Of a stretch of 37,109 nt of DNA, positions 7,763-15,892 are shown piece after piece (position 1 is the stretch's first letter; each line of letters starts with the position of its first letter). Position numbers and translations under genes: made by a program. The notes below the pieces were generated by a model that searched no databases, was not told the origin of the DNA, and saw only the letters and a program-made list of their open reading frames with translations. Source of the DNA: Chromobacterium piscinae (GTDB lineage: Bacteria; Pseudomonadota; Gammaproteobacteria; Burkholderiales; Chromobacteriaceae); assembly GCF_021129175.1 (NCBI RefSeq), contig NZ_JAJOHV010000064.1, positions 1-37,109 of the forward strand, given 5' to 3'.

Positions 7763-8683
7763 TCAACCCATATGGCTAACCACGCTGATCAGCAGCGTTA
7801 CAGCCAGCCACAGCAGGGCGGAGCGCCACACCAAGCCGACCGCGCTTTTCAAGAAGCTGGGATCGGCTTCGTCGCCCAGCCCCAGTTCCGGCCGGTATTT
7901 CACCGAATAGTCCTGGCGCAGCGGATCGCCCAGCTTGACGCCCAGCGCGCCGGCGGCGGACGCCAGCAGGATACCGTTGGCGTAGTTGCCCCAGGTTCGC
8001 GCCTGGGAACGCCAGCAATAGACCGCATCCTCGAAATCGCCCATGATCGCGAACGAGATCGCGGTCAGCCGCACGGGAATCCAATCCAGCCAAGCAGCGA
8101 AGCGGGCGGCGAACAGGCCGAACGGATCTTCATCGGCATTTCGGCTGCCCCACTTCTGATTCAGCATAGAACACAAGCGGTACAGCAAGGCACCGGATGG
8201 CCCCGGCAGCACCACGAACCAGAACATCGTGCCGAACACGTGGCGGTAGCTGTCGACCACGCCCTGCTCGATCGCCAGCCGGGCAATCTCCTCCACCGAC
8301 AGCTCCGCGGTCGGCAGACCGGTCCAGTTCGCCAGCGCCACGCGGGCATCGTACTCCCGTCCTTCGGCCAGAGCCTGGGAAATCTCGGAAAAGGCGCTGG
8401 AGAAATGGCGGAAGCCCATGGTCAGATACAGAACCAGGACATTGAAGGCCAGCGCCAGGATAGGACTCATCGCCTTCAGCGAATAGAACAGCAACAGGCT
8501 CAACAGCAGAGCCGGCACAATGGCGGCCAGCCAAGCCAGCACGCCGTGGCGCTCGGCTCCGGCATTCAGGTTGCGCTCAAGATGGTTGGCGTAACGGGTG
8601 AACAGCAGCCACACCCGGTTGCGATTGCCGAGCGGGCGCAATTGCTCTAGGGCCAGGGCAAGAATCAGTGAAATCAGGGTCAT
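7763..8683 (-). CDS. CobD/CbiB-family (AmpE-like) inner membrane protein
   Basis: The 306-residue product begins MTLISLILALALEQLRPL and has hydrophobic segments at about 1-12, 50-72, 75-95, 150-170 and at the C terminus. The EQLRPL start, an HW-type central region and the DWIPVRLTAISFAIMGDFEDA segment match proteins generally annotated as CobD/CbiB family in betaproteobacteria. Authentic CbiB attaches aminopropanol to cobyric acid, but no other cobalamin gene is nearby, and AmpE-type proteins share the fold, so an enzymatic role in B12 synthesis should not be assumed. It is followed by rhlE 180 bases later and preceded by a flgN terminator. Confidence 0.75.
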   Translation of the reverse strand: MTLISLILALALEQLRPLGNRNRVWLLFTRYANHLERNLNAGAERHGVLAWLAAIVPALLLSLLLFYSLKAMSPILALAFNVLVLYLTMGFRHFSSAFSEISQALAEGREYDARVALANWTGLPTAELSVEEIARLAIEQGVVDSYRHVFGTMFWFVVLPGPSGALLYRLCSMLNQKWGSRNADEDPFGLFAARFAAWLDWIPVRLTAISFAIMGDFEDAVYCWRSQARTWGNYANGILLASAAGALGVKLGDPLRQDYSVKYRPELGLGDEADPSFLKSAVGLVWRSALLWLAVTLLISVVSHMG

Positions 8684-8779
8684 GGATTCTGGTTAGCGGT
8701 TTTCACGGGACCGCTGGGGAAGATACCATAAAGGCAGGGGCGCGCCCACCCGAGATATCGCGGCCGCGCCAGAAACAAC

Positions 8780-8802
8780 AAGGGGCGCTTCGCGCGCCCC
8801 TT
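8780..8802 (-). terminator. Intrinsic terminator of the flgA-flgM-flgN unit
   Basis: A 9-bp stem AAGGGGCGC / GCGCCCCTT with a 5-base loop, 24 bases past the flgN stop. On the minus strand it is followed by TTGTTGTTT, a moderately T-rich tail. Confidence 0.75.
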
Positions 8803-8826
8803 GCAAATCATTCCCGCCAGACCAGC

Positions 8827-9291
8827 TCAGGCAGACCCAAGCAAACGGCGTCCGGTCACCAGTTCCGGCGTTTGGCCGTCCCGGCCATAGCCCAGCGTCG
8901 CAGCGGCTGCGCTGCGCAGAACATCCAGCGAACCTTCCACCAGCGCCAGACGCTCGTTGACGAAAACGGCATTCAGCTGGTTGATGCTCTGCGCGCGGTT
9001 CACCGCGTCTTCCAGCCGGGTCCATTCAACGCACGCCTCCGGCTTATCCGCCAGCCAGATGTACAGCGTGTCCTTGTCCTGCACGCCCAGCGACTCCATC
9101 AACCGTCCCCGCAGGGACGACTGCGCGGCCAGCAGGTCGAGCACCTCGCTCTTGCTGTCCGCCACGCCCTCAAGTTGCTGGCTTTCGCCCTGAATCAGCA
9201 GTGCCTGCTCCTGTTCCAGCAAGCCGACAAGCCGGTCGACGATTTTGATCTCGTCCCGGCAACAATTGACGAACTGCTCGACGGCTGACAT
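8827..9291 (-). CDS. flgN: FlgN, flagellar export chaperone
   Basis: FlgN is a cytoplasmic chaperone that keeps the hook-filament junction proteins FlgK and FlgL unfolded and delivers them to the flagellar export gate. The 154-residue product is almost entirely alpha-helical in character, with heptad-like Leu spacing in CCRDEIKIVDRLVGLLEQEQ and in the C-terminal half. This, and its place directly after flgM, identify it. GGAAG lies shortly before the ATG at 9291. A gap of 34 bases separates it from flgM, so it can use the FliA promoter in front of flgM. Confidence 0.9.
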   Translation of the reverse strand: MSAVEQFVNCCRDEIKIVDRLVGLLEQEQALLIQGESQQLEGVADSKSEVLDLLAAQSSLRGRLMESLGVQDKDTLYIWLADKPEACVEWTRLEDAVNRAQSINQLNAVFVNERLALVEGSLDVLRSAAAATLGYGRDGQTPELVTGRRLLGSA

Positions 9292-9325
9292 ATCGCTTCT
9301 TCCGTTATCCGTCCAGGCTTACGCC

Positions 9326-9625
9326 TCAGCCCTTCAGCAACTCGCGGGCAGACGAAATCAAGCCATCCGCGATCTTGTCGGCATTGATGTTGAAGCTGCC
9401 GTTGGCGATGGCGGATTTGATCTGCTCCACCTTGGCCGCGTCAAACGACGGCTGCTGGGTGCTGGGATCGTTGCCGATGGCGCTCAGCTTGCTCGCCAGC
9501 GAATCGATCTTCACGCTGTCGTCGCCAGCGCTCGCGCTGCTGCTGGAGCTGGAGGAGGCACGGGGCGACGGCTTGCTCTGGGTGCTGTAGGTGCCCGACA
9601 GCTTGCCCGAATTGTCGATCTTCAT
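9326..9625 (-). CDS. flgM: FlgM, anti-sigma-28 factor
   Basis: FlgM binds and inhibits the flagellar sigma factor FliA until the hook-basal body is complete, and is then exported through it. The 99-residue product has the usual layout: a start of MKIDNSGK, a low-complexity Ser-rich segment (about residues 23-33, unstructured for export), and a C-terminal helical FliA-binding region with VKIDSLASKLSAI and VEQIKSAIANGSFNIN. GGAAGG lies 8 bases before the ATG. A FliA promoter at 9663-9689 creates the usual autoregulatory loop. Confidence 0.95.
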   Translation of the reverse strand: MKIDNSGKLSGTYSTQSKPSPRASSSSSSSASAGDDSVKIDSLASKLSAIGNDPSTQQPSFDAAKVEQIKSAIANGSFNINADKIADGLISSARELLKG

Positions 9626-9662
9626 GGCCTGACCTTCCCGTAGCTAAACTCAACTGATCCTA

Positions 9663-9689
9663 TTATCGACCGAAAAAACAATCTCTTGA
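9663..9689 (-). promoter_or_regulatory. FliA (sigma-28) promoter of flgM-flgN
   Basis: On the minus strand TCAAGAGA, exactly 11 bases, then GTCGATAA. The sigma-28 consensus is TAAAGTTT-N11-GCCGATAA, so the -10 matches 7 of 8 with correct spacing. It ends 37 bases before the flgM ATG. Confidence 0.75.
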
Positions 9690-9714
9690 ACTATTTTCTG
9701 CGAGATTTCCCAGT

Positions 9715-10392
9715 CTAGAAAACCACAGCCACGCTGCCATCGGCCTGAACCATGCCCCGCACCACCCTGCCGGTGCTGAGCCGGACGCTGATCTGCTCGC
9801 CTTGAGCGGCGTTGGCCATCGCCGTGCCTTCGGCTTCGGCGCTGAAGCCATCGCCTTGCGCCAAGACCTTCACCCGTTGGTTGCTGCGCACCAGATACGG
9901 CGCGCGCACCATGAAGTTGCGCACCCAGACGCCGGCCGGCGCGCCGGTCCGCAACACCTGCCCCACCGCCTGGCTGGCGTCCGTCAGCACATTGCTGGCC
10001 AAGGCGGGATTGCTGATGTCCACCACCCGCACATCGTCGCCGCTGATAGTCTCGCCAGCCGCCATCGCGCGGTTCAGCACCACGCCCAGCCGCTTTTCAT
10101 TGATCCTCACCGGAATGCGGAAGGACCAGCCCAGCTCCTGACAGGACACCGCCACGAAAGTGGATCCGGTGGTCACGCCCGGCGTCGCCCAATCCGCTTT
10201 CAGCGCCTTGCAAGCAGGCACCGCCAACCGTCGGTCCAGCTGTCCCAGCGTCCATGTGGCGGCCCGCATTTCCAGCTCGCGCTTCAGAAACAGATTCGCC
10301 AGACGCTCCAGCTGCGCCAGATCCTGCGTTCCGCCGCCCCAGGCGAGGCCAGCGGCAAGCAGCCAGCACAGGCCGATGATTAGTCTTCGCAT
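9715..10392 (-). CDS. flgA: FlgA, flagellar P-ring assembly chaperone
   Basis: FlgA is a periplasmic protein needed to assemble the FlgI P-ring around the flagellar rod. The 225-residue product has a signal peptide (MRRLIIGLCWLLAAGLAWG, about 1-19), a central region with two Cys, then SAF-domain-like sequence (VVLNRAMAAGETISGDDVRVVDI) and a C-terminal beta-rich part with GRVVRGMVQADG typical of FlgA. It heads the minus-strand flgA-flgM-flgN block. No clear sigma-54 or sigma-28 promoter is visible in front of it, and the ATG at 10392 has no obvious Shine-Dalgarno. Confidence 0.93.
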   Translation of the reverse strand: MRRLIIGLCWLLAAGLAWGGGTQDLAQLERLANLFLKRELEMRAATWTLGQLDRRLAVPACKALKADWATPGVTTGSTFVAVSCQELGWSFRIPVRINEKRLGVVLNRAMAAGETISGDDVRVVDISNPALASNVLTDASQAVGQVLRTGAPAGVWVRNFMVRAPYLVRSNQRVKVLAQGDGFSAEAEGTAMANAAQGEQISVRLSTGRVVRGMVQADGSVAVVF

Positions 10393-10433
10393 ATCTGCAT
10401 TTTAACCGATGCTCCCTCCCGACGCGACGGCGA

Positions 10434-10462
10434 TTGACAAACGGCGGTCATATTCGAATAAT
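10434..10462 (+). promoter_or_regulatory. Sigma-70 promoter of the autotransporter gene
   Basis: A perfect TTGACA at 10434-10439 is followed by a 17-base spacer and AATAAT (5 of 6) at 10457-10462. The 5' leader would be about 65 bases. Confidence 0.65.
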
Positions 10463-10533
10463 CGTTTGATTAGAGCTTAGACTCTTGACACTAATAACGG
10501 CAGACAACACCCCCGAACGAAAAGAGGAACATG

Positions 10534-12663
10534 ATGCGCAACCGCTTGACGACTCTCGCCCTGGCCACCGCGATGGCGCTGCCCGCAGCCGCCCATGCTT
10601 ACAGCAATATTTACTTCTTCGGCGACAGCCTAACCGACACTGGCGCCTTTGGCGGACTCGGGGGCCTGCCCGTAAACGCACGCTGGACCTTGGGAGTCAA
10701 CACAGGCACCAACTGGTCTCAAGTTTTTGCAGGGCATTATGGTTTGACGGTCAGCACCAACAATCCCGCCAATGCTGCTCACACTAGCAGCAGCGGCAAC
10801 AACTACGCGCAAGGCGGGGCCCAAGCACAAACAGCCAGCCCGGCCACCCGCGAACCCAGCGATATCACAGACACCCCAACTGCAGACGCCATCAACGTCG
10901 CTGACTTGCAAGGTCAAGTACAAACCTACTTGGCGCAAACTGGCGGAAAAGCCAATCCAAATGCGATCTACTCGGTATGGATTGGCGGAAATGATGTAAT
11001 CGCCGCAGCGGGAAAAGCAGGCTCCGCCTATCAGACTGCCTACATCAACGCACTGACAGGAGGTGCCAGCCCAACTGCCGCGGCAGCTGCGGGCAATGCC
11101 GCCGCGACAACCGCTGGAACAACATATCTCACGACATCGGCCACCTCTACGATCCAATCAATCGGGGCCTTACGCGCCGCAGGTGCAAACCTAGTTCTGG
11201 CTCCCAATTTGCCAGATATCTCCGCTGCGCCGCTGGCAGTTCTTGCTACTCTCCAAGCCGCAGGCCTCAGCGGAAGCAATCTTCAGAATGCCTGGCAATC
11301 TGCATGGAGCGTCCTCAGCTCAGGACAAACCACAAACTCCAGCGCACTTATTACTCAGGCCTTGAATGCCGCAGCATCCACACTGGGCCAGCCTGCTGGG
11401 ACCTTTAACCAAACAAACTCGCTGACCCAAAACCTGCTACAGCAATTGTCGGGTGGTTACAACCAATTGGTGGATAACGGCCTGGTTTCCGCAGGTTTGC
11501 AGCACAATATCATTCGAGCCGATATCAATACGCTGTTTAAGGAAATCCTGGCCAACCCCCAAGCATATGGCATTACCAATACATCTGGCTCGGCCTGCCC
11601 TCAATCCGCAATTTATTGCTATCAAAATACAAAAACAACACCTGGACTAATCTACCTATTCACCGATGCACTGCATCCAACCCCTGCTGCCTATAAAATA
11701 GTCGGAGATTACTATTACGGTTTAACTCAGGCCCCCTACTTCGCCGCCGCCATTCCGGAGTCGTCGCTGAACAACGCCCGCCAGCTGGGCGGCGCGCTGG
11801 ACGCGCGCTACCAGGCCATCCGCTCGCAGAAGCGCGCGGTCGGCGAAGTCAGCGCCTTCGTCAACGGCGCCTTCGGCGACGGCAAGGCCAGCTACGGCGG
11901 GCTGTCGGCCAAGCCCAAGGGCCAGCTGTACACGGTGGGTCTGGACTTCCAGGCCACGCCGGCGCTGAGCGTCGGCCTGGCGATGTCCCGCCAGCAGGGC
12001 AAGACCGATGTCGACAGCGTGGGCACGCCGGGCAGCCTCAACGACCGCACCACGCTGATGAGCGGCTTCGCCAGCTACAACCAGGACAAATTCTGGGTGG
12101 ACGGCGACCTGCACATCGGCTCCGGCGATCTCGACACCCACCGCAACGTGACCTTGGGGCCGACAACGGTGGGCATAGACGGCAAAACCCGCGCCACCCA
12201 GTTCGGCCTGCGCGCCGCCGGCGGCTACCGGATGCAGTACCGCGGCGTCACCACCGGACCGGTGGCGGGCCTGGACTACGCCTACGCCAAGATCGCCGGT
12301 TTCGCCGAACAAGGCGGCAACAGCAGCAGCATGAGTTTCTCCAGCCAGAACGTCAGCTCGCTGGTGGGCCGCGTCGGCTGGCAGCTGGACGCCGAAGTCG
12401 GCAAGTTCAGCCCCTACGCCAAGGTCAGCTTCGCCCACGAGTTCAAGCAGAACGACCGCAGCGTGACCGCCGGCCTCGCCACCACCGTCGGCGACTGGAC
12501 CACCAACCTGGGCAAGCCGGACGCCAACTGGATGGAATGGACCGCCGGCGTCAGCGCCAACTTCAACAAGACCATCACCGCCTTCGGCCAACTGACCGCC
12601 ACCAGCGGCAAGAACGGCGGCAACCAGACCGGCGGCAACATCGGCGTCGCCATGTCGTTCTGA
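10534..12663 (+). CDS. GDSL esterase/lipase autotransporter (EstA type)
   Basis: The product is a type V secreted esterase, anchored in the outer membrane by its own barrel. Numbering from the ATG at 10531 (710 residues): signal peptide 1-23 ending AHA; GDSL block with catalytic Ser33 (FFGDSLTDTG); block II Gly near NNYAQGGA; block III GGNDV (N154); block V DALHPT (D379, H382); then from about 430 an autotransporter beta-barrel ending in an aromatic residue (AMSF). The second ATG (10534) lies 5 bases from AGGA and is preferred to the first, only 2 bases away. The passenger (about 10.65-11.73 kb) has clearly lower GC than the barrel. A sigma-70 promoter and strong terminator frame it as a single-gene unit. 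Confidence 0.93.
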   Translation: MRNRLTTLALATAMALPAAAHAYSNIYFFGDSLTDTGAFGGLGGLPVNARWTLGVNTGTNWSQVFAGHYGLTVSTNNPANAAHTSSSGNNYAQGGAQAQTASPATREPSDITDTPTADAINVADLQGQVQTYLAQTGGKANPNAIYSVWIGGNDVIAAAGKAGSAYQTAYINALTGGASPTAAAAAGNAAATTAGTTYLTTSATSTIQSIGALRAAGANLVLAPNLPDISAAPLAVLATLQAAGLSGSNLQNAWQSAWSVLSSGQTTNSSALITQALNAAASTLGQPAGTFNQTNSLTQNLLQQLSGGYNQLVDNGLVSAGLQHNIIRADINTLFKEILANPQAYGITNTSGSACPQSAIYCYQNTKTTPGLIYLFTDALHPTPAAYKIVGDYYYGLTQAPYFAAAIPESSLNNARQLGGALDARYQAIRSQKRAVGEVSAFVNGAFGDGKASYGGLSAKPKGQLYTVGLDFQATPALSVGLAMSRQQGKTDVDSVGTPGSLNDRTTLMSGFASYNQDKFWVDGDLHIGSGDLDTHRNVTLGPTTVGIDGKTRATQFGLRAAGGYRMQYRGVTTGPVAGLDYAYAKIAGFAEQGGNSSSMSFSSQNVSSLVGRVGWQLDAEVGKFSPYAKVSFAHEFKQNDRSVTAGLATTVGDWTTNLGKPDANWMEWTAGVSANFNKTITAFGQLTATSGKNGGNQTGGNIGVAMSF

Positions 12664-12681
12664 TCATTTCGCCCAAAACGA

Positions 12682-12712
12682 AACAGGCTCCCGAGGGAGC
12701 CTGTTTTTTTTT
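12682..12712 (+). terminator. Intrinsic terminator of the autotransporter gene
   Basis: A 10-bp stem AACAGGCTCC / GGAGCCTGTT with a 4-base loop, followed by an uninterrupted run of T residues. Confidence 0.9.
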
Positions 12713-12732
12713 GCCTGAGCGCCGTGCCGGAA

Positions 12733-14142
12733 TCAGCCCATCGTCTTCTCGATCAGGGCCTTCACCTGGCCGGCGTCCGCCGGCAGCGTCACCACCCGTT
12801 GCGGCAGCGATTCCAGCGCCTCGAAACCGGCCGGCCGCGGCGGATAGCGGTCCAGCGCCTCGCGGATGGTCTCGGCGAACTTGGCCGGCAGCGCGGTTTC
12901 CAGACAAACCACGGTTTCGCCTTCGCGGCGCAGCTCGCGCGCCACCTTGATGCCGTCGGCGGTGTGGGTATCCACCACCACGCCGTCCTCGGCGTCCACC
13001 TGGCGGATGGTCGCAATGCGGTCGGCGTGCGCGCTCTTGCCGGACACAAAGCCGAACGCGTCGCGCACCCGGCTCATGGTCTCCGCATCCAGCTGGAAGC
13101 CGCCGCCGGCGTCCACTTCGGCCCACAGCCGCTTCACCGTCTCGCCGTCGCGGCCGACCAGATCGAACACGAAGCGTTCGAAGTTGGAGGCCTTGGAGAT
13201 GTCCATCGACGGGCTGGAGGTGACATAGGTGCGCTCGCTGCCGCGCGGCGCGTAGCGGCCGGTGCGGAAGAATTCGTCCAGCACGTCGTTCTCGTTGGTG
13301 GCGACGATCAGGCGCTCGATGGGCAGCCCCATCTGGCGCGCCACGTGGCCGGCGCAGACGTTGCCGAAGTTGCCGGACGGCACGCAGAAGCTGGCCTTTT
13401 CGTCGTTGCTCGCCGTGGCGCGGAAATAACCGTGGAAGTAATACACCACCTGGGCGACGACCCGGGCCCAGTTGATCGAATTGACGGTGCCGATCTTATG
13501 CTTCGCCTTGAAGGCGTGGTCGTTCTGCACCGCCTTCACGATGTCCTGGCAGTCGTCGAACATGCCCTGGATGGCGATGTTGTGGATGTTCCCGTCCTGC
13601 AGGCTGTACATCTGCGCGCGCTGGAAGGCGCTCATCTTGCCGTCCGGGCTCAGCATGAACACCTGGATGCCGCGCTTGCCGCGCATCGCGTATTCGGCGG
13701 CGGAGCCGGTGTCGCCGGAGGTGGCGCCCAGGATGTTCAGCGTCTCGCCGCGCTTCTCCAGCACATATTCGAACAGCTGGCCGAGGAACTGCATCGCCAT
13801 GTCCTTGAACGCCAGCGTCGGACCGTTGGACAGCTCCAGGATGGCCAGGCCGTCATGCAGGCGCTTGACCGGCGTGATAGCCTCGCTGCCGAAGGTCTCC
13901 GCCCGATAGGCGCGCGCGACGATGCCCTTCAGGTCGTCCGCCGGGATGTCGTCGGCGAACAGGCGGATGATCTCGAACGCCAGCTCGGCGTAGCCCAGGC
14001 CGCGCCAGGCGTCCAGCATGGCGCGGTCGATTTGCGGATAGCGCTCCGGCAGCAGCAGACCGCCGTCCGGCGCCAGGCCCATCAGCACGGTTTCGCAAAA
14101 CGGCAGCGGCGCCATGCCGCCGCGGGTACTGATATATCGCAT
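12733..14142 (-). CDS. thrC: Threonine synthase
   Basis: ThrC is a PLP enzyme converting O-phosphohomoserine to threonine, the last step of the pathway started here by hom. From the ATG at 14142 it has 469 residues, beginning MRYISTRGG, the usual family start; longer readings upstream are not supported. The PLP-binding Lys is in TLAFKDMAMQF, the phosphate-binding loop is seen in ILGATSGDTGSAAEYA, and SGNFGNVCAGH is also typical. The length matches the longer threonine synthase class. Its ATG overlaps the stop of the upstream small gene by one base (TGATG), indicating translational coupling within hom-orf-thrC. Confidence 0.96.
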   Translation of the reverse strand: MRYISTRGGMAPLPFCETVLMGLAPDGGLLLPERYPQIDRAMLDAWRGLGYAELAFEIIRLFADDIPADDLKGIVARAYRAETFGSEAITPVKRLHDGLAILELSNGPTLAFKDMAMQFLGQLFEYVLEKRGETLNILGATSGDTGSAAEYAMRGKRGIQVFMLSPDGKMSAFQRAQMYSLQDGNIHNIAIQGMFDDCQDIVKAVQNDHAFKAKHKIGTVNSINWARVVAQVVYYFHGYFRATASNDEKASFCVPSGNFGNVCAGHVARQMGLPIERLIVATNENDVLDEFFRTGRYAPRGSERTYVTSSPSMDISKASNFERFVFDLVGRDGETVKRLWAEVDAGGGFQLDAETMSRVRDAFGFVSGKSAHADRIATIRQVDAEDGVVVDTHTADGIKVARELRREGETVVCLETALPAKFAETIREALDRYPPRPAGFEALESLPQRVVTLPADAGQVKALIEKTMG

Positions 14143-14474
14143 CAATGTTGTTCCAGGTATTGGCCGCAGGCGGCGGAGGCTTCCTTCAGCCTCTGCTTGC
14201 CGCGCGGATCGTCCTTCTTGATCTGGCCGGTGACCACCCCCATCACTTCTTCCTCGGAGAAGGTGCCGGCCAGCTTCTCGCTCGCGCACTGGCAGTAGCG
14301 CTGCACCTGCTCGTTGCCGGGCTGGCCGACGCCGTCGGACGCCGGTGTGCGCTTGACGCAGCTTCGCATCAGGAAGCCCTGCAGCAGTTGGTGCTGGCCG
14401 GAACTGAGCGGCGTCGCGGCCGCCATGCTGGAAAGCAGCGCGGCGCACAGGCCGGCTTGCAAGAACTTAGTCAT
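14142..14474 (-). CDS. Small secreted Cys-containing protein inside the hom-thrC operon
   Basis: The 110-residue product has a signal peptide (MTKFLQAGLCAALLSSMAAATP, cleavage probably after about residue 20) and a mature part with four Cys, including a YCQCASEKLAGTF segment and a later ACGQYLEQH end. The Cys residues could form disulfides in the periplasm. I do not recognise the family. It overlaps the end of hom by 8 bases and its stop overlaps the thrC ATG by one, so it is locked into the threonine operon by position. No link to threonine synthesis is evident from the sequence; it may simply be co-expressed. Confidence 0.75.
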   Translation of the reverse strand: MTKFLQAGLCAALLSSMAAATPLSSGQHQLLQGFLMRSCVKRTPASDGVGQPGNEQVQRYCQCASEKLAGTFSEEEVMGVVTGQIKKDDPRGKQRLKEASAACGQYLEQH

Positions 14475-15777
14475 TCAACTCTTCCATTCGCAAACGCACC
14501 ACCTGGCCAGCAACGCTGTCCAACTCCTCGATGCCGGCGATGGCGCGGTTGATCGCCTTCTCCTGTACCCGATGGGTCAGGATCACCACTTCGGCCGTGC
14601 CGTCGCTGATCGAGCCCTTCTGGATCAGCGCCTCGATCGAGATGCCGTTCTCGGCCAACAGACGGGTGATGTTGGCCAACACGCCGGCGCGGTCTATCGC
14701 CCCGATTCGCAAGTAGTAGGAGCTGGTGACCTCGGCGATCGGCAGAATCGGCAGATCCTGCAGCTGGTCCGGCTGGAAGGCCAGATGCGGCACGCGGTGC
14801 TCCGGGTCCGAGGTCAACAGGCGGGTGACGTCGACGATATCGGCCACCACCGCCGACGCGGTCGGCAGCGCGCCGGCGCCGGCGCCGTAGTACAGCGTCG
14901 GACCCAGCGCGTCGCCCTTGACCAGCACCGCGTTCATCACGCCGTTGACGTTGGCGATCAGCCGGCCCTCCGGGATCAGCGTCGGGTGCACGCGCAGCTC
15001 CACGCCCTTGTCGGTGCGGCGGGTCAGACCCAGCAGCTTGACGCGGTAGCCCAGCTCCTCGGCGTAGCGGATGTCGCGGCCGTCCAGCTTGCTGATGCCT
15101 TCCAGATAGCACTGGTCGAACTGCATCGGGATGCCGAAGGCCAGCGCCGCCATGATGGTCAGCTTGTGGCCGGCGTCGTGGCCTTCGATGTCGAAGGTCG
15201 GGTCCGCCTCGGCGTAACCCAGCTTCTGCGCCTCGGCCAGTACGTCGGCGAAGCTCGCGCCCTTGTCGCGCATCTCGGTCAGGATGAAGTTGGAGGTGCC
15301 GTTGATGATGCCGGCGATCCATTCGATGCGGTTGGCCGCCAGGCCTTCGCGCAGGGTCTTGATGATGGGGATGCCGCCGGCTACCGCCGCCTCGAACGCC
15401 ACCATCACCCCTTTTTCCTGCGCGCGGGCGAAGATCTCGGTGCCGTGCAGCGCCAGCAGCTTCTTGTTGGCGGTGACCACGTGCTTGCCGTTTGCGATGG
15501 CCTTGAGCACCAGTTCCTTGGCGATGGCGTCGCCGCCGATCAGCTCGACCACGATGTCGACTTCGGGGTTGTCGACGACCTGATGCACGTCGTCCACCAC
15601 AGACACCTCCGGCCCCAGCGCGGCGCGCGCCTTGGCCGCGTCGCGGCTGGCGGCCACCAGCAGGCGGATCTCGCGGCCGGCGCGGCGGGTGATCTCGCCG
15701 GCGTTCCGTTTCAGCACGGTGGCGGTGCCGCCGCCTACGGTGCCCACGCCCAGCAGGCCGATATTGATCGGTTTCAT
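14467..15777 (-). CDS. hom: Homoserine dehydrogenase
   Basis: Hom reduces aspartate semialdehyde to homoserine with NAD(P)H, the branch point to threonine and methionine. From the ATG at 15777 the protein has 436 residues: an N-terminal Rossmann domain (INIGLLGVGTVGGG), a catalytic region with IAGIINGTSNFILTEM and YAEADPTFDIEGHDAGHK, and a C-terminal ACT domain (about 350-425, SYYLRIGAIDRAGVLANIT) for feedback inhibition by threonine. GGAG lies 6 bases before 15777; in-frame ATGs at 15783 and 15789 are possible but less like the family start. It is a monofunctional enzyme without an aspartokinase domain. Confidence 0.96.
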   Translation of the reverse strand: MKPINIGLLGVGTVGGGTATVLKRNAGEITRRAGREIRLLVAASRDAAKARAALGPEVSVVDDVHQVVDNPEVDIVVELIGGDAIAKELVLKAIANGKHVVTANKKLLALHGTEIFARAQEKGVMVAFEAAVAGGIPIIKTLREGLAANRIEWIAGIINGTSNFILTEMRDKGASFADVLAEAQKLGYAEADPTFDIEGHDAGHKLTIMAALAFGIPMQFDQCYLEGISKLDGRDIRYAEELGYRVKLLGLTRRTDKGVELRVHPTLIPEGRLIANVNGVMNAVLVKGDALGPTLYYGAGAGALPTASAVVADIVDVTRLLTSDPEHRVPHLAFQPDQLQDLPILPIAEVTSSYYLRIGAIDRAGVLANITRLLAENGISIEALIQKGSISDGTAEVVILTHRVQEKAINRAIAGIEELDSVAGQVVRLRMEELND

Positions 15778-15809
15778 GCACATCTCCATTCAGTCCCTGG
15801 TTTTATTCC

Positions 15810-15870
15810 GGCCGAAGGCCGTCTGGACAGGCCAAGCCTGTCCAGACAGTCCTCAGGCGGCGGAGGACTG
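15810..15870. repeat. Three consecutive hairpins between alaA and hom
   Basis: Three inverted repeats fill most of the gap: GGCC-GAA-GGCC (15810-15820), a perfect 12-bp stem GTCTGGACAGGC with a 3-base loop (15821-15847), and CAGTCCTC with an 8-base loop (15847-15870). No T-run follows on the minus strand, so this looks more like an mRNA-stabilising or leader structure than a terminator. Confidence 0.6.
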
Positions 15871-15892
15871 TCCGCCGCCCCAGGTCAAACGC

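Noticed and set aside
7763-8683. Assigning the CobD/CbiB-family protein to cobalamin synthesis
   Set aside because: No other cobalamin gene is near and the fold is shared with AmpE-type proteins; only the family name is kept.
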